NCBI RefSeq assembly: GCF_004519405.1
Contig: NZ_SGWI01000001.1
Span: 1,240,001-1,304,000 of the forward strand
DNA length: 64,000 bases
Source: Pseudomonas sp. BCA17
GTDB taxonomy: Bacteria > Pseudomonadota > Gammaproteobacteria > Pseudomonadales > Pseudomonadaceae
Reading direction: 5' to 3'
The notes under the pieces are model-generated. The model saw only the letters and a program-made list of their open reading frames with translations, did not search any database and was not told the DNA's origin. Each line of letters begins with the position of its first letter. The stretch's first letter is position 1. Position numbers and translations under genes: made by a program. Shown piece after piece: positions 44,987 to 53,444 of this stretch.

Positions 44987-46837
44987 ATGGATGACTTCAA
45001 CACACTGATCGCCTACTCCCGCAAAAACGCCATGCGCCGTCTGGTGCGCTGCCTGTTCGCGGAAAACATCCTCGACCGATCGGCCCTGCGCTTTTCCGCC
45101 GAGGGCAACCAGGCCACTTACCCGCTCAAGGGCGGCCACGCCCACCTGGCCTTTTCCGATATCGCCAAAGGCCCGGCCGATACCGTGATCAACGACGGTG
45201 ACGTAATGTTGGTGACCGATGAAGGCGTGCGCCAGCTCATCAGCAGTCATCAGGACATGCTCGATGTGCTGCGTGACAGTTTCGACTTCGCCCCAACTGA
45301 CGAAGGCTTGGCCGGGCTCAAGGCCGACATGGAAAACAGCCTGACCAACGATGCCCACGCCCGTCAGCATCGCCAGCACTGGAACGCTCGACTGCTGCAG
45401 GCCAGCAAGGATGCCGGGCTCGACAGCTTCACCGACTACCTGCGCCAACACGCCAACACCAAGGACGCCGCGATTCTTCTCGACCAGTGGGGTTCACTGG
45501 AAGGCCACCCGTATTACCCGACCTGGAAAGCCCGCCCGGGCCTGACCGATGAGGAAGTCGAGCAACTCTCACCTGAGTTCAATGCACAGGTGCCGCTACG
45601 CATCGCCGCACTGCGCGCCGACAACGCGAAAACCGAAAGCATGCCGCACGTGATGGATTACCGCACCTGGTTCGCCGAGAACTTCCCGGCGCAGTGGGAG
45701 CAATGGAAAGCCTCACTGAACAACAAGGGGCTGAACGAAAACCAGTGGCTGCCCTTGCCGATCCACGGTTGGCATTTGCAGGCCTATGTGCTGGAAACCT
45801 TCGCGCAGGAGATCGCCGAGGGCATTCTGATCACTGACGGTCCGGACCTGCCAACCCTGCCGACCATGTCGTATCGCACGATGATGCCGGTTCTGGATGA
45901 CTGCGCGCCGCTGATCAAACTGCCGATCGCGGTGTGGATGACCAGCGAACTGCGCAGTCTGCAAGCCAAGTCGATTCACATGGGGCCGCGCATCAGCACG
46001 GTGATCAGCAAGATTCTCGAAGCGGAAAATGGCTTCGATCAGCGCCTGGAAATATTCCCGGAAGAAATCGGTGTGCGTTACAAAAACGCGGTGACTCAGG
46101 ACGATCATCCAGGGCGGCATTTGTCCGTGGTCTATCGCGCCAGTGCACCCGCGTTTCAACGCCAGGATGATTGCCTGCCGATTACTGTGGCGGCGTTGTT
46201 CACCCGTTTGCCCGGCAACGGTCGTCCGCTGTTTACCGACCTGATCGAACGCGACGGCGTGCTCGCCACTGCCGCGCAGGTCGAGAGCTGGTTCCGCGAA
46301 TACGCCAAAGTCGTCACCCACCCGGTGGTGGCGATCTACTTGATGTACGGCATCGGCCTCGAAGCCCATCAGCAAAACACCATGGTGCTGTTCTCCCCTG
46401 ACGGCAAGGCGCGTAGTTTGCTGATCCGCGATTTTGGCGATGGCCGCACGTACGCGCCCTTGCTGGAAGGACGCGGCTACAGCCTGCAACCGCATGTGCA
46501 ACCGGGTATTCTGCCGACGGTGTTCTCGGGTGATATCGAGCCGGTGCGCATGTTTGTGCTCGACGCGGCGTTCCTCACGCACCTGCATGAGATCGCCCTG
46601 TGGCTGACCAAGGAGTACGGCTTGAACAACACGCGGCTCTGGCAGGTGTTGCGCGAGGAAACCGACCTCGCCTTCGAAGCCGTGCGCGACCGTGTCGCGG
46701 CAGACGTGTGGGAAGTCGAGCACAAGGCGTTCGTCGAAGATCCATGGCCGACGCGCTCGTTGTTGCGCATGCACTTGATGCAGTACAGCAACTATCGTTT
46801 GCAACACACACTGACCAACCCGCTCGCTAGCGTTTAA
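44987..46837 (+). CDS. NRPS-independent siderophore (IucA/IucC family) synthetase
   Basis: 616 residues. Family motifs: EGHPYYPTWKARPG (about residues 163-176), LPIHGWHLQAYV in place of the usual HPWQ stretch, PTMSYRTMMPV, KLPIAVWMTSELRSL, GIGLEAHQQNTMVLF and LIRDFGDGR. The C-terminal FhuF-like part is present. It condenses a carboxylate such as citrate with an amine through an acyl-adenylate in the cytoplasm. It is the only such synthetase in the window, whereas staphyloferrin B and achromobactin loci have three or more. Substrate class (A, B or C) cannot be decided by eye. Confidence 0.95.
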   Translation: MDDFNTLIAYSRKNAMRRLVRCLFAENILDRSALRFSAEGNQATYPLKGGHAHLAFSDIAKGPADTVINDGDVMLVTDEGVRQLISSHQDMLDVLRDSFDFAPTDEGLAGLKADMENSLTNDAHARQHRQHWNARLLQASKDAGLDSFTDYLRQHANTKDAAILLDQWGSLEGHPYYPTWKARPGLTDEEVEQLSPEFNAQVPLRIAALRADNAKTESMPHVMDYRTWFAENFPAQWEQWKASLNNKGLNENQWLPLPIHGWHLQAYVLETFAQEIAEGILITDGPDLPTLPTMSYRTMMPVLDDCAPLIKLPIAVWMTSELRSLQAKSIHMGPRISTVISKILEAENGFDQRLEIFPEEIGVRYKNAVTQDDHPGRHLSVVYRASAPAFQRQDDCLPITVAALFTRLPGNGRPLFTDLIERDGVLATAAQVESWFREYAKVVTHPVVAIYLMYGIGLEAHQQNTMVLFSPDGKARSLLIRDFGDGRTYAPLLEGRGYSLQPHVQPGILPTVFSGDIEPVRMFVLDAAFLTHLHEIALWLTKEYGLNNTRLWQVLREETDLAFEAVRDRVAADVWEVEHKAFVEDPWPTRSLLRMHLMQYSNYRLQHTLTNPLASV

Positions 46838-46850
46838 CCGAGGCTGACTC

Positions 46851-48092
46851 ATGTCCCATGCAGGTGCCATCCAGGGTTCGAGAGTAAGAATCCTGATTTA
46901 TCTTCTATTTGCGATCCAGTTGGTATCGATGGGCGCGATGGAAATGAGCGGGCCGTTCTGGCCTGTCCACCTGCGTGGGCTGACGACGTCAGAGTCGCTT
47001 TTCAGCTTCGCCAGCATCGCCGTGTACGTCGGGCCGATGCTGGGCATTATTCTGACCAGTGCATTCTGGGGCCGCATCGGCGATCGCTACGGCCACAAGT
47101 TGATGATGATCCGTGCCCTCGCCGGCCTGTCATTGACCCAGCTTGGGCTGGCCCTGTTCAGTGACATCTGGGTGATTCTGGTCCTGCGTTTCCTGCAAGG
47201 CGCGTTTGCCGGCTATATCGCCCCGGCACAGGCCTATGGCGTCAGTATCGAAGCGCCGTCGCGACGAGCACGGCTGTTCGCCATTCTGCAAATTTCTACC
47301 AACGTCGGCTCGCTGCTGGGTGCGGTGGTCGGTGGCTTGATCCTCGATTACGCGACGTTCTTCTGGATCAATATCATCGCTTCGGCGTTGTGTGCTGTGT
47401 GTACCGTGATCGCCGCCGTGACCTTGCCGGACGTGCCGCCGGTGAAAAAAACCGTGGTCGTGGACAAGACCGCGCCGGCGCGTTCCGCCAGCCTCTGGCA
47501 AGGTTCGCCGTTGTTGTCGCTGCTGGGCGTGATGGGCATTCTGTTGCTGGCGCGGATGCTGCCGCAGACCTCGTTCTCGCTGTATGTCAGCTCGGTGTTC
47601 GAGGTCAGCAATTCGGTGGTCGGCCTCTGCTATGGCTTGCTGGCGCTGGGCTTCATTCTGTCGGCCACGGCCTGGTCGCGCTACTTCGAACACCGTGGCC
47701 AGCAGGACACTTTGCAGCGCATGACCTACGTGGTGATCGGCTGCATCGTCCTCACTGCGGTGGCCGGCGTAACCCGTAACCCGTTGGTGTTCGTGATCGC
47801 CTATTTCATCTGGGGCGTACTGCTCGGTGCAACAACGCCGGTGCTGATGGCGCTGATCTCGAAAACCGCTGACAGCTCGCAGCAAGGCCATGTGTTGGGG
47901 ATCGCTCAGGGCACCGCGCAATTCGCCTCGATTGCGGGGATATCGGCTGGCGGCTTGCTCAGTCAGGTCTACGGCTTGCAGTACACCTATCTGTTTGTGT
48001 GTCTGGCCTACGTCGTCGCGCTGATCCCGATTGTCGCGCTGCGCTACTGGCCAGCAGTGATGCAAGCAAGCCCTGCCCCGCCCGGGGATTGA
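46851..48092 (+). CDS. MFS transporter, probable siderophore exporter (SbnD-like)
   Basis: 413 residues and about 12 hydrophobic segments. The first MFS loop has the motif-A-like FWGRIGDRYGHKLMMI (about residues 66-81), followed by RFLQGAFAGYIAPAQAYGVSI. A short charged central loop (VKKTVVVDKTAPARS) separates the halves, and the second half is of the same type. It lies between the synthetase and aminotransferase-like genes with 13- and 15-base gaps, so it is almost certainly cotranscribed and exports the product, as SbnD or AlcS-type proteins do. Confidence 0.9.
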   Translation: MSHAGAIQGSRVRILIYLLFAIQLVSMGAMEMSGPFWPVHLRGLTTSESLFSFASIAVYVGPMLGIILTSAFWGRIGDRYGHKLMMIRALAGLSLTQLGLALFSDIWVILVLRFLQGAFAGYIAPAQAYGVSIEAPSRRARLFAILQISTNVGSLLGAVVGGLILDYATFFWINIIASALCAVCTVIAAVTLPDVPPVKKTVVVDKTAPARSASLWQGSPLLSLLGVMGILLLARMLPQTSFSLYVSSVFEVSNSVVGLCYGLLALGFILSATAWSRYFEHRGQQDTLQRMTYVVIGCIVLTAVAGVTRNPLVFVIAYFIWGVLLGATTPVLMALISKTADSSQQGHVLGIAQGTAQFASIAGISAGGLLSQVYGLQYTYLFVCLAYVVALIPIVALRYWPAVMQASPAPPGD

Positions 48093-48107
48093 TCAAGGAG
48101 TCTGGCT

Positions 48108-49286
48108 TTGAATATTGAACAACTGCGCGCCGACACCCCCGCCGTCGCGCACCTGATCCACTTCAACAACGCTGGCGCCGCGCTGATGCCTTCGTCGGTG
48201 ATCTCCGCGATGACCCGTCATATTCAGCTTGAGGCTAGTCTGGGCGGCTATGAGGCGGCCGCGCAGCAGTCGGCCCAGGTGGAGAACGTCTATGGCGCCA
48301 TCGGGCGTTTGATCAATGCCGAGCCTGACGAAATCGCGGTGATCGAAAACGCGACCCGCGCCTGGGACATGGCGTTCTACTCCTTGCCGTTGCAACCCGG
48401 TGATGTGGTGCTGACGTCGACCACCGAGTACGCGGGCAATTACATTCCCTATCTGCAAATGAAGCAGCGGCGTGGCATCGAGATTCGGCTCATCCCTAAT
48501 GATGAGCACGGGCAGGTTTCGTTATCGGCACTTAGAGAGTTACTTCACGATGAACGGGTCGCGCTGGTCTCGCTGCCGGTGATCGCCACCAATGGCGGCC
48601 CGGTGCAGCCCATCGAGCAGATTGGCGCCCTCGCCCGTGCGGCCGGCGTGCTGTTTCTGCTCGACGCTTGCCAGGGTGTCGGGCAGATGCCGATCGACGT
48701 GCAGAAGATCGGCTGCCACATGCTCGCCGCCACCAGCCGCAAATACCTGCGCGGGCCTCGCGGGATGGGATTCTTGTATGTCGAAAAAGCCCTGTGTCAG
48801 AACCTCGAGCCGGCGTTTCTCGACTTGCATGCCGCCGCGCTGCAGAGCGCCGACACGTTCACCATCCGCGCCGACGCCCGGCGTTTCGAGAACTGGGAAT
48901 GCAACGTCGCCGCCAAGCTGGGCCTCGGTGCGGCGGTGGAATACGCGCTGGCGCAAGGTATCGAACCGATGTGGTTGCGGATTCAACAATTGGCCGGTTA
49001 CCTGCGCCAACGACTGGCAGAGCTTTCCGGCGTCACGCCACAGGATCTGGGGAGGCAGAAGTCCGGTATCGTCACGTTCACCCATCAAAACCACAGCGCC
49101 GCGCAGGTTCAACAGTGGCTGGCCGGCCAGGAAAAACCCGTCAACGTCAGCACCTCGACGTTCCGCTCGACCCTGCTCGACATGCAACACAGGGAATTGC
49201 TGGAAGTCAGCCGTGCCTCGGTGCATGCGTACAACACCGAGGCGGAAATCGACACGATGATTGCTGCGCTGAGTCGTCTGTCGTGA
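48108..49286 (+). CDS. Class V aminotransferase / cysteine-desulfurase-like PLP enzyme, TTG start
   Basis: 392 residues, fold-type I. It has HFNNAGAALMP near the N-terminus, VIENATRAWDMAF, the PLP-Asp region FLLDACQGVGQMP and PLP-Lys K212 in TSRKYLRGPRGMGFL. Start codon TTG follows AAGGAG with 7-base spacing; no better start is seen. The wording resembles isopenicillin-N-epimerase/EgtE-type members. The catalytic Cys loop of true desulfurases is not evident. No equivalent is known to me in staphyloferrin B or achromobactin loci. It may act as an epimerase, lyase or transaminase on the siderophore. Confidence 0.85.
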   Translation: MNIEQLRADTPAVAHLIHFNNAGAALMPSSVISAMTRHIQLEASLGGYEAAAQQSAQVENVYGAIGRLINAEPDEIAVIENATRAWDMAFYSLPLQPGDVVLTSTTEYAGNYIPYLQMKQRRGIEIRLIPNDEHGQVSLSALRELLHDERVALVSLPVIATNGGPVQPIEQIGALARAAGVLFLLDACQGVGQMPIDVQKIGCHMLAATSRKYLRGPRGMGFLYVEKALCQNLEPAFLDLHAAALQSADTFTIRADARRFENWECNVAAKLGLGAAVEYALAQGIEPMWLRIQQLAGYLRQRLAELSGVTPQDLGRQKSGIVTFTHQNHSAAQVQQWLAGQEKPVNVSTSTFRSTLLDMQHRELLEVSRASVHAYNTEAEIDTMIAALSRLS

Positions 49287-49341
49287 GTCTGAAGCGGACA
49301 TCAATCGGTGCTTGCGTCCCAGCGGCTTTGTAAACTAGCAT

Positions 49342-49361
49342 TGGGAATACTTCTCAATTGC
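49342..49361 (+). promoter_or_regulatory. Candidate Fur box before fecI-like gene
   Basis: TGGGAATACTTCTCAATTGC lies 17 bases before the ECF sigma ATG. It closely resembles Fur sites in front of Pseudomonas iron-starvation sigma genes (TGAGAATNATTCTCATTTGC). Repression by Fe2+-Fur would tie the signalling cascade to iron status. Confidence 0.65.
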
Positions 49362-49377
49362 ATGAAAATTTGCAGCC

Positions 49378-49893
49378 ATGAGCGAAACCCTTCCCGCGAA
49401 TAACGACAAGCACCTGCGCGCGATCGAAGCCCTGTACAGCGGCCATCACGGCTGGCTGTACGCGACGCTGAGAAAAAAACTGGGTAACGCCATGGATGCG
49501 GCGGATCTGACGCAGGACACCTTCACCCGAATCCTCGCCTCGCAAGTCACCGTCATTGAGCAGCCGCGCGCGTATCTGAGCTGCGTGGCCAAGGGCATTC
49601 TGGTCAACTGGTATCAGCGCAAGGCGCTGGAGCGCGCTTACCTGGACGCCCTCGCCCATGTACCGGCGCCGGAAGTGCCTTCGCCGGAACTGCGTTTCAT
49701 GGTGCTGGAAACCCTGCACGAAATCGACACGATGCTTGACGCCCTGCCGCCGCTGGTCAAACGCGCGTTCCTGCTGTCACAGATCAGCGGCCTTAAATAC
49801 GACGACATCGCCGAGCAATTGGGTGTTTCACTGATCACCGTCAAACGCTACATGAAGCAAGCCTTCGTGCAGTGCCTGTTGCTGGTGGAGTGA
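49378..49893 (+). CDS. FecI-like ECF (iron-starvation) sigma factor
   Basis: 171 residues. Region 2 has HHGWLYATLRKKLGNAMDAADLTQDTFTRIL (about residues 20-50). Region 4 has LPPLVKRAFLLSQISGLKYDDIAEQLGVSLITVKRYMKQA (about 120-160). This is the FecI/FpvI type. It is directly followed by fecR and an STN-bearing receptor, the canonical cell-surface-signalling set. Its likely targets are the two promoter-like elements before the receptor genes. A Fur site precedes it. Confidence 0.94.
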   Translation: MSETLPANNDKHLRAIEALYSGHHGWLYATLRKKLGNAMDAADLTQDTFTRILASQVTVIEQPRAYLSCVAKGILVNWYQRKALERAYLDALAHVPAPEVPSPELRFMVLETLHEIDTMLDALPPLVKRAFLLSQISGLKYDDIAEQLGVSLITVKRYMKQAFVQCLLLVE

Positions 49894-50871
49894 ATGCTCA
49901 GCCGCCGCCATGAGCCGCACCTCGATCACCAGGCCCTGGAAGAAGCCGCCGACTGGTTGATCCGCATGAGTGACGGCGAACTCAGCGACAGCGAGCGCGG
50001 CGAATGGGAATACTGGAAAACCAGCAGCCCCGAGCGCGGTCGCGCCTGGGCGCGCGCGCAGTTGCTGCAGACCAAGCTAGGTGGCTTGCCTCCTTCACTG
50101 GCAATGTCGGCACTTGATCGTCCAAGCAGCCCTGAACGGCGCGCAGCACTCGGCAAACTGGCGATGATTCTGGCCATCCTGCCGGCCGGCTGGGGCAGCT
50201 GGAAGCTGGCAGAAACCCAGCAATGGTCAGCCGACTATCGCACGGCCGTTGGCCAGCAACGCGAGCTGACCCTGGCCGACGGTTCGAAAATCACCTTGAA
50301 CACCGACTCTGCCATCGACGTGCTGTTCGACACCAATCAACGCCTCATCCATCTGCGTGAAGGCGAAATACTGGTCCAGACCGCAGCGGATACTTCACCG
50401 CTGGCCCGCCCCTTTCTGGTCAGCACCCGTAAGGGCCGCATGCAGGCGCTGGGCACGCGCTTCACGGTTCGAGAGTTGCAACCACGCACGCACCTCGCCG
50501 TGCTGGAAGGCGCGGTGAAAGTCGAACTCGCGGACAATCGCCAGCGCACTCCGCTGATCGTCAACGCCGGTCAACGCACCGACTTCTCTTCCGACACCTT
50601 TGGCCAGGTCAGCACTGCCGACCGCTACGTCGGCGCCTGGAGCCAAGGCATGCTGATGGCTGACAAAATGCGCCTGGCCGATTTCGTCGACGAACTTACG
50701 CGCTATCGCCGCGGTTTCGTACGCCTCGATCCGGCAATCGCCGATCTGCGCATTTCCGGCGCCTACCCGATCAGCGACAGCCAGCGCACCTTGAACATGC
50801 TGGCGCAAACCTACCCGATCCTCGTCAGCGGCCACCTGAATGGCTACTGGGTCATGCTTTCCCCCGCCTGA
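49894..50871 (+). CDS. FecR-like anti-sigma/signal-transducing membrane protein
   Basis: 325 residues; the ATG immediately follows the sigma-factor stop. The cytoplasmic N-terminal DUF4880-type region is LEEAADWLIRMSDGELSDSE. A single TM is near residues 88-103 (LGKLAMILAILPAGWG). The FecR domain is RTAVGQQRELTLADGSKITLNTDSAIDV (core about 110-240), and a C-terminal periplasmic part contacts the receptor STN domain. It keeps the sigma factor inactive or activates it on receiving the ligand signal. Confidence 0.94.
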   Translation: MLSRRHEPHLDHQALEEAADWLIRMSDGELSDSERGEWEYWKTSSPERGRAWARAQLLQTKLGGLPPSLAMSALDRPSSPERRAALGKLAMILAILPAGWGSWKLAETQQWSADYRTAVGQQRELTLADGSKITLNTDSAIDVLFDTNQRLIHLREGEILVQTAADTSPLARPFLVSTRKGRMQALGTRFTVRELQPRTHLAVLEGAVKVELADNRQRTPLIVNAGQRTDFSSDTFGQVSTADRYVGAWSQGMLMADKMRLADFVDELTRYRRGFVRLDPAIADLRISGAYPISDSQRTLNMLAQTYPILVSGHLNGYWVMLSPA

Positions 50872-50890
50872 GGGAAAAAATATTCGCCTC

Positions 50891-50927
50891 GGGCTGATAC
50901 TTTTTCTGGTTTCGACTGGCTATTGGG
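50891..50927 (+). promoter_or_regulatory. Promoter-like element shared with receptor 1 (candidate ECF sigma promoter)
   Basis: GGGC, TGATACTTTTTC, five variable bases, TCGACTGGC, TATTGG: the same blocks and spacing as before receptor 1 (39343-39311, minus strand). It lies 40-75 bases before the receptor 2 ATG, in the short gap after fecR. Outside these blocks the two upstream regions differ, which argues for functional conservation over recent duplication. Confidence 0.65.
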
Positions 50928-50967
50928 GAGAAGCACCTTTCCGTCCTGTTTATAGGCTCATTCATCC

Positions 50968-53382
50968 ATGCTTGCTGCACGCCTCCTGCGCCCGGATCGT
51001 CAGTTCAAACCAGTTGTTCGCAGTGCGTTGTTAAGCCTTGTCCTGATCGGTGTGGTTTGCCCGTTTGCCTTGGCCGCCGTGCCTGTGCAACTGGACACTG
51101 TTGCGGTGCGTGCCTACAACATTCCTGCCGGGCCGTTGGGCACGACCCTGTCGAGTTTTGCCGTGGACTCCGGTATCGCGCTGTCGTTCGAGCCAGCGCT
51201 GACCGAGGGTCTGAACAGTCCTGCGCTGATCGGCAAGTTCTCGACGCAGGAAGCGGTCAATCGCTTGCTGACCGGCAGTGGCCTGGACATGGTGTTGCGC
51301 AGCGACGGCAGCTACACGCTGGTGCAGCGCCGGGTGACGCTGGATGAAACTGCCGTGATCGGCACCGACAAACGCACCGATGCCCTGCCAGAGGTGTACG
51401 CCGGTGGCCAGGTCGCCAATGGCGGACGCCTTGGGATCCTGGGCAATACCGATGTGATGGACGCGCCATTCAGCGTCAGCACTTACACCTCGGCGCTGAT
51501 CAAGGATCAACAGGCCGTCACCGTTGGCGATGTGCTGGAACGTGACTCTTCGGTACGCTCCACCGGCCAGGCCGGGGGAATTGTCGACTCGTTCTTTATC
51601 CGTGGCTTTCCCGTTGGCGAAGGCAACCTTGGCGAACTGGCCTTCGACGGCGTTTACGGCGTGGCACCCAACTATCGGGTGTTTACCGAATACGCCGAGC
51701 GCATCGAACTGGTCAAAGGCCCCGGCGCCCTGCTCTATGGCATGTCACCGAACAATGCGGTCGGCGGCGTGATCAACGTGGTACCCAAGCGCTCGCTCGA
51801 TGAAGACTTGTCGCGTTTCACCGCCAGTTACGCCATGGATTCGCAACTCGGCGGGCACCTCGATGTCAGTCGGCGTTTCGGCGAAGAACGCCGCTTCGGC
51901 GTCCGCATCAATGGCAGTACGCAACTGGGCGACACGGTGATCGACGATCAATCGCGGTATGTCGATATCGGTGCAATTTCCCTCGACTATCAGGGCGAAC
52001 GCCTGCGCACGACCTTCGACTGGCTTAGCCAGAAAGAAAGCTTCGACGCTGCCTCACGGCCATTTCTCATTGCTTCGGGCGTGGACATTCCTTCCGCCGC
52101 CAACGGCCGCCGCAACGTCAGCCAGGATTGGGGCTGGTCGCAAACCCGTGACAAGTCGGCGCTGCTCAGTGGCGAATACGACCTCAGCGACGCGTTGACC
52201 GTGTTCGCTCACGCCGGTGGCGGCAAATCGGATGTCGCGCGGATGTCCGACCAGACGCCGACCCTCATCAATTCGGCGGGCGATACCTCTTCGATCCCCG
52301 GCTATTACAAATTCGAAGTCGAGCGTTACACCGTCGATGCCGGTGCGCGGCTGCGCTTTGACACCGGGCCGATCAGTCACCGCACCACGGTGCAGGTCAG
52401 TCGCTATCGCGATGTGTTGTCGCGCGGGATTATTTCCGGCGCACCGATCCTGTCCAATATCTACCACCCGGTGGATCGGCCGAAGCCTTACATTCCCAAG
52501 CCGGACACACCGAAAGTGTCGGAAAGCGAGCTGACCGGTGTGGCGTTGGCGGACACCCTGTCGGCACTCGATGACCGTGTCCAGGTGACCCTCGGCGTAC
52601 GCAAACAGAGCATCAAATCCGACAATTACAACGCCGCTGGCGTGGTCACTACGTCTTACGACGACGGCCGAACGACGCCGCTGTTCGGTGTCGTAGTCAA
52701 ACCCTGGGATCACGTTTCGCTCTACTACAACTACCTCGAAGGGCTCAGCAAGGGCGACATCGCCCCCTCCACCGCGTCCAACGCCGGCGAGATCTTTGCC
52801 CCCTATATTTCCCGCCAGCACGAACTCGGGATCAAGGCCGACTACGGCACGTTTACGTCCACCATCAGCCTGTTTCAGATCACCAAGCCCAGCGGCGAAC
52901 TGGCCTCCGGTGTGTTCTCGGTACAAGGCGAACAACGCAACCGTGGGCTAGAGCTGAACGTGTTTGGCGAAGTCACGCCGGGCACTCGCCTGCTCGGCGG
53001 TGTGACCTTGCTCAATGCCGAACTGACCCGGTCCGGGGTAGCCGCCAACCGCGGCAATAAACCGGTCGGCGTGCCCGAAATCCAGGCCAACCTCTGGGCC
53101 GAATGGGACACACCATGGCTCGAAGGCCTGACACTCACGGGGGGCGCAATCCATACCGGCAGCCAGTACGTAAATCAGGCCAATACGCAAAAGCTCGATG
53201 ACTGGACCCGCTTTGATATTGGCGCACGCTACACCACACGCATCGATGATCGACCCACTACGTTTCGCGCCACGGTGCAGAACGTGTTCGACCACGCGTA
53301 CTGGTCAGGCGTCGCCTCTTATGGCGCGTTCTCGCAAGGCTCACCGCGCACCTTATTACTGTCGGCGACTGTCGATTTCTGA
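50968..53382 (+). CDS. TonB-dependent siderophore receptor 2 with STN signalling domain (FecA-like transducer)
   Basis: 804 residues. The signal peptide ends near residue 36. The STN domain is about residues 48-115 (YNIPAGPLGTTLSSFAVDSG, then ALIGKFSTQEAVNRLLTGSG). The plug has GIVDSFFIRGFPVGEGNLG and LVKGPGALLYGMSPNNAVGGVINVVPKRS, and the barrel ends SATVDF. It imports the ferric siderophore and, through STN, signals to FecR/FecI. It is full-length homologous to receptor 1 apart from the STN. The periplasmic-binding ABC genes follow after 62 bases. Confidence 0.96.
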   Translation: MLAARLLRPDRQFKPVVRSALLSLVLIGVVCPFALAAVPVQLDTVAVRAYNIPAGPLGTTLSSFAVDSGIALSFEPALTEGLNSPALIGKFSTQEAVNRLLTGSGLDMVLRSDGSYTLVQRRVTLDETAVIGTDKRTDALPEVYAGGQVANGGRLGILGNTDVMDAPFSVSTYTSALIKDQQAVTVGDVLERDSSVRSTGQAGGIVDSFFIRGFPVGEGNLGELAFDGVYGVAPNYRVFTEYAERIELVKGPGALLYGMSPNNAVGGVINVVPKRSLDEDLSRFTASYAMDSQLGGHLDVSRRFGEERRFGVRINGSTQLGDTVIDDQSRYVDIGAISLDYQGERLRTTFDWLSQKESFDAASRPFLIASGVDIPSAANGRRNVSQDWGWSQTRDKSALLSGEYDLSDALTVFAHAGGGKSDVARMSDQTPTLINSAGDTSSIPGYYKFEVERYTVDAGARLRFDTGPISHRTTVQVSRYRDVLSRGIISGAPILSNIYHPVDRPKPYIPKPDTPKVSESELTGVALADTLSALDDRVQVTLGVRKQSIKSDNYNAAGVVTTSYDDGRTTPLFGVVVKPWDHVSLYYNYLEGLSKGDIAPSTASNAGEIFAPYISRQHELGIKADYGTFTSTISLFQITKPSGELASGVFSVQGEQRNRGLELNVFGEVTPGTRLLGGVTLLNAELTRSGVAANRGNKPVGVPEIQANLWAEWDTPWLEGLTLTGGAIHTGSQYVNQANTQKLDDWTRFDIGARYTTRIDDRPTTFRATVQNVFDHAYWSGVASYGAFSQGSPRTLLLSATVDF

Positions 53383-53444
53383 AACGTTCAGCCGGAGCAC
53401 GGTGTGAACCGTTGACCGAACTGACCATTGCAAAGGCTTTGACC

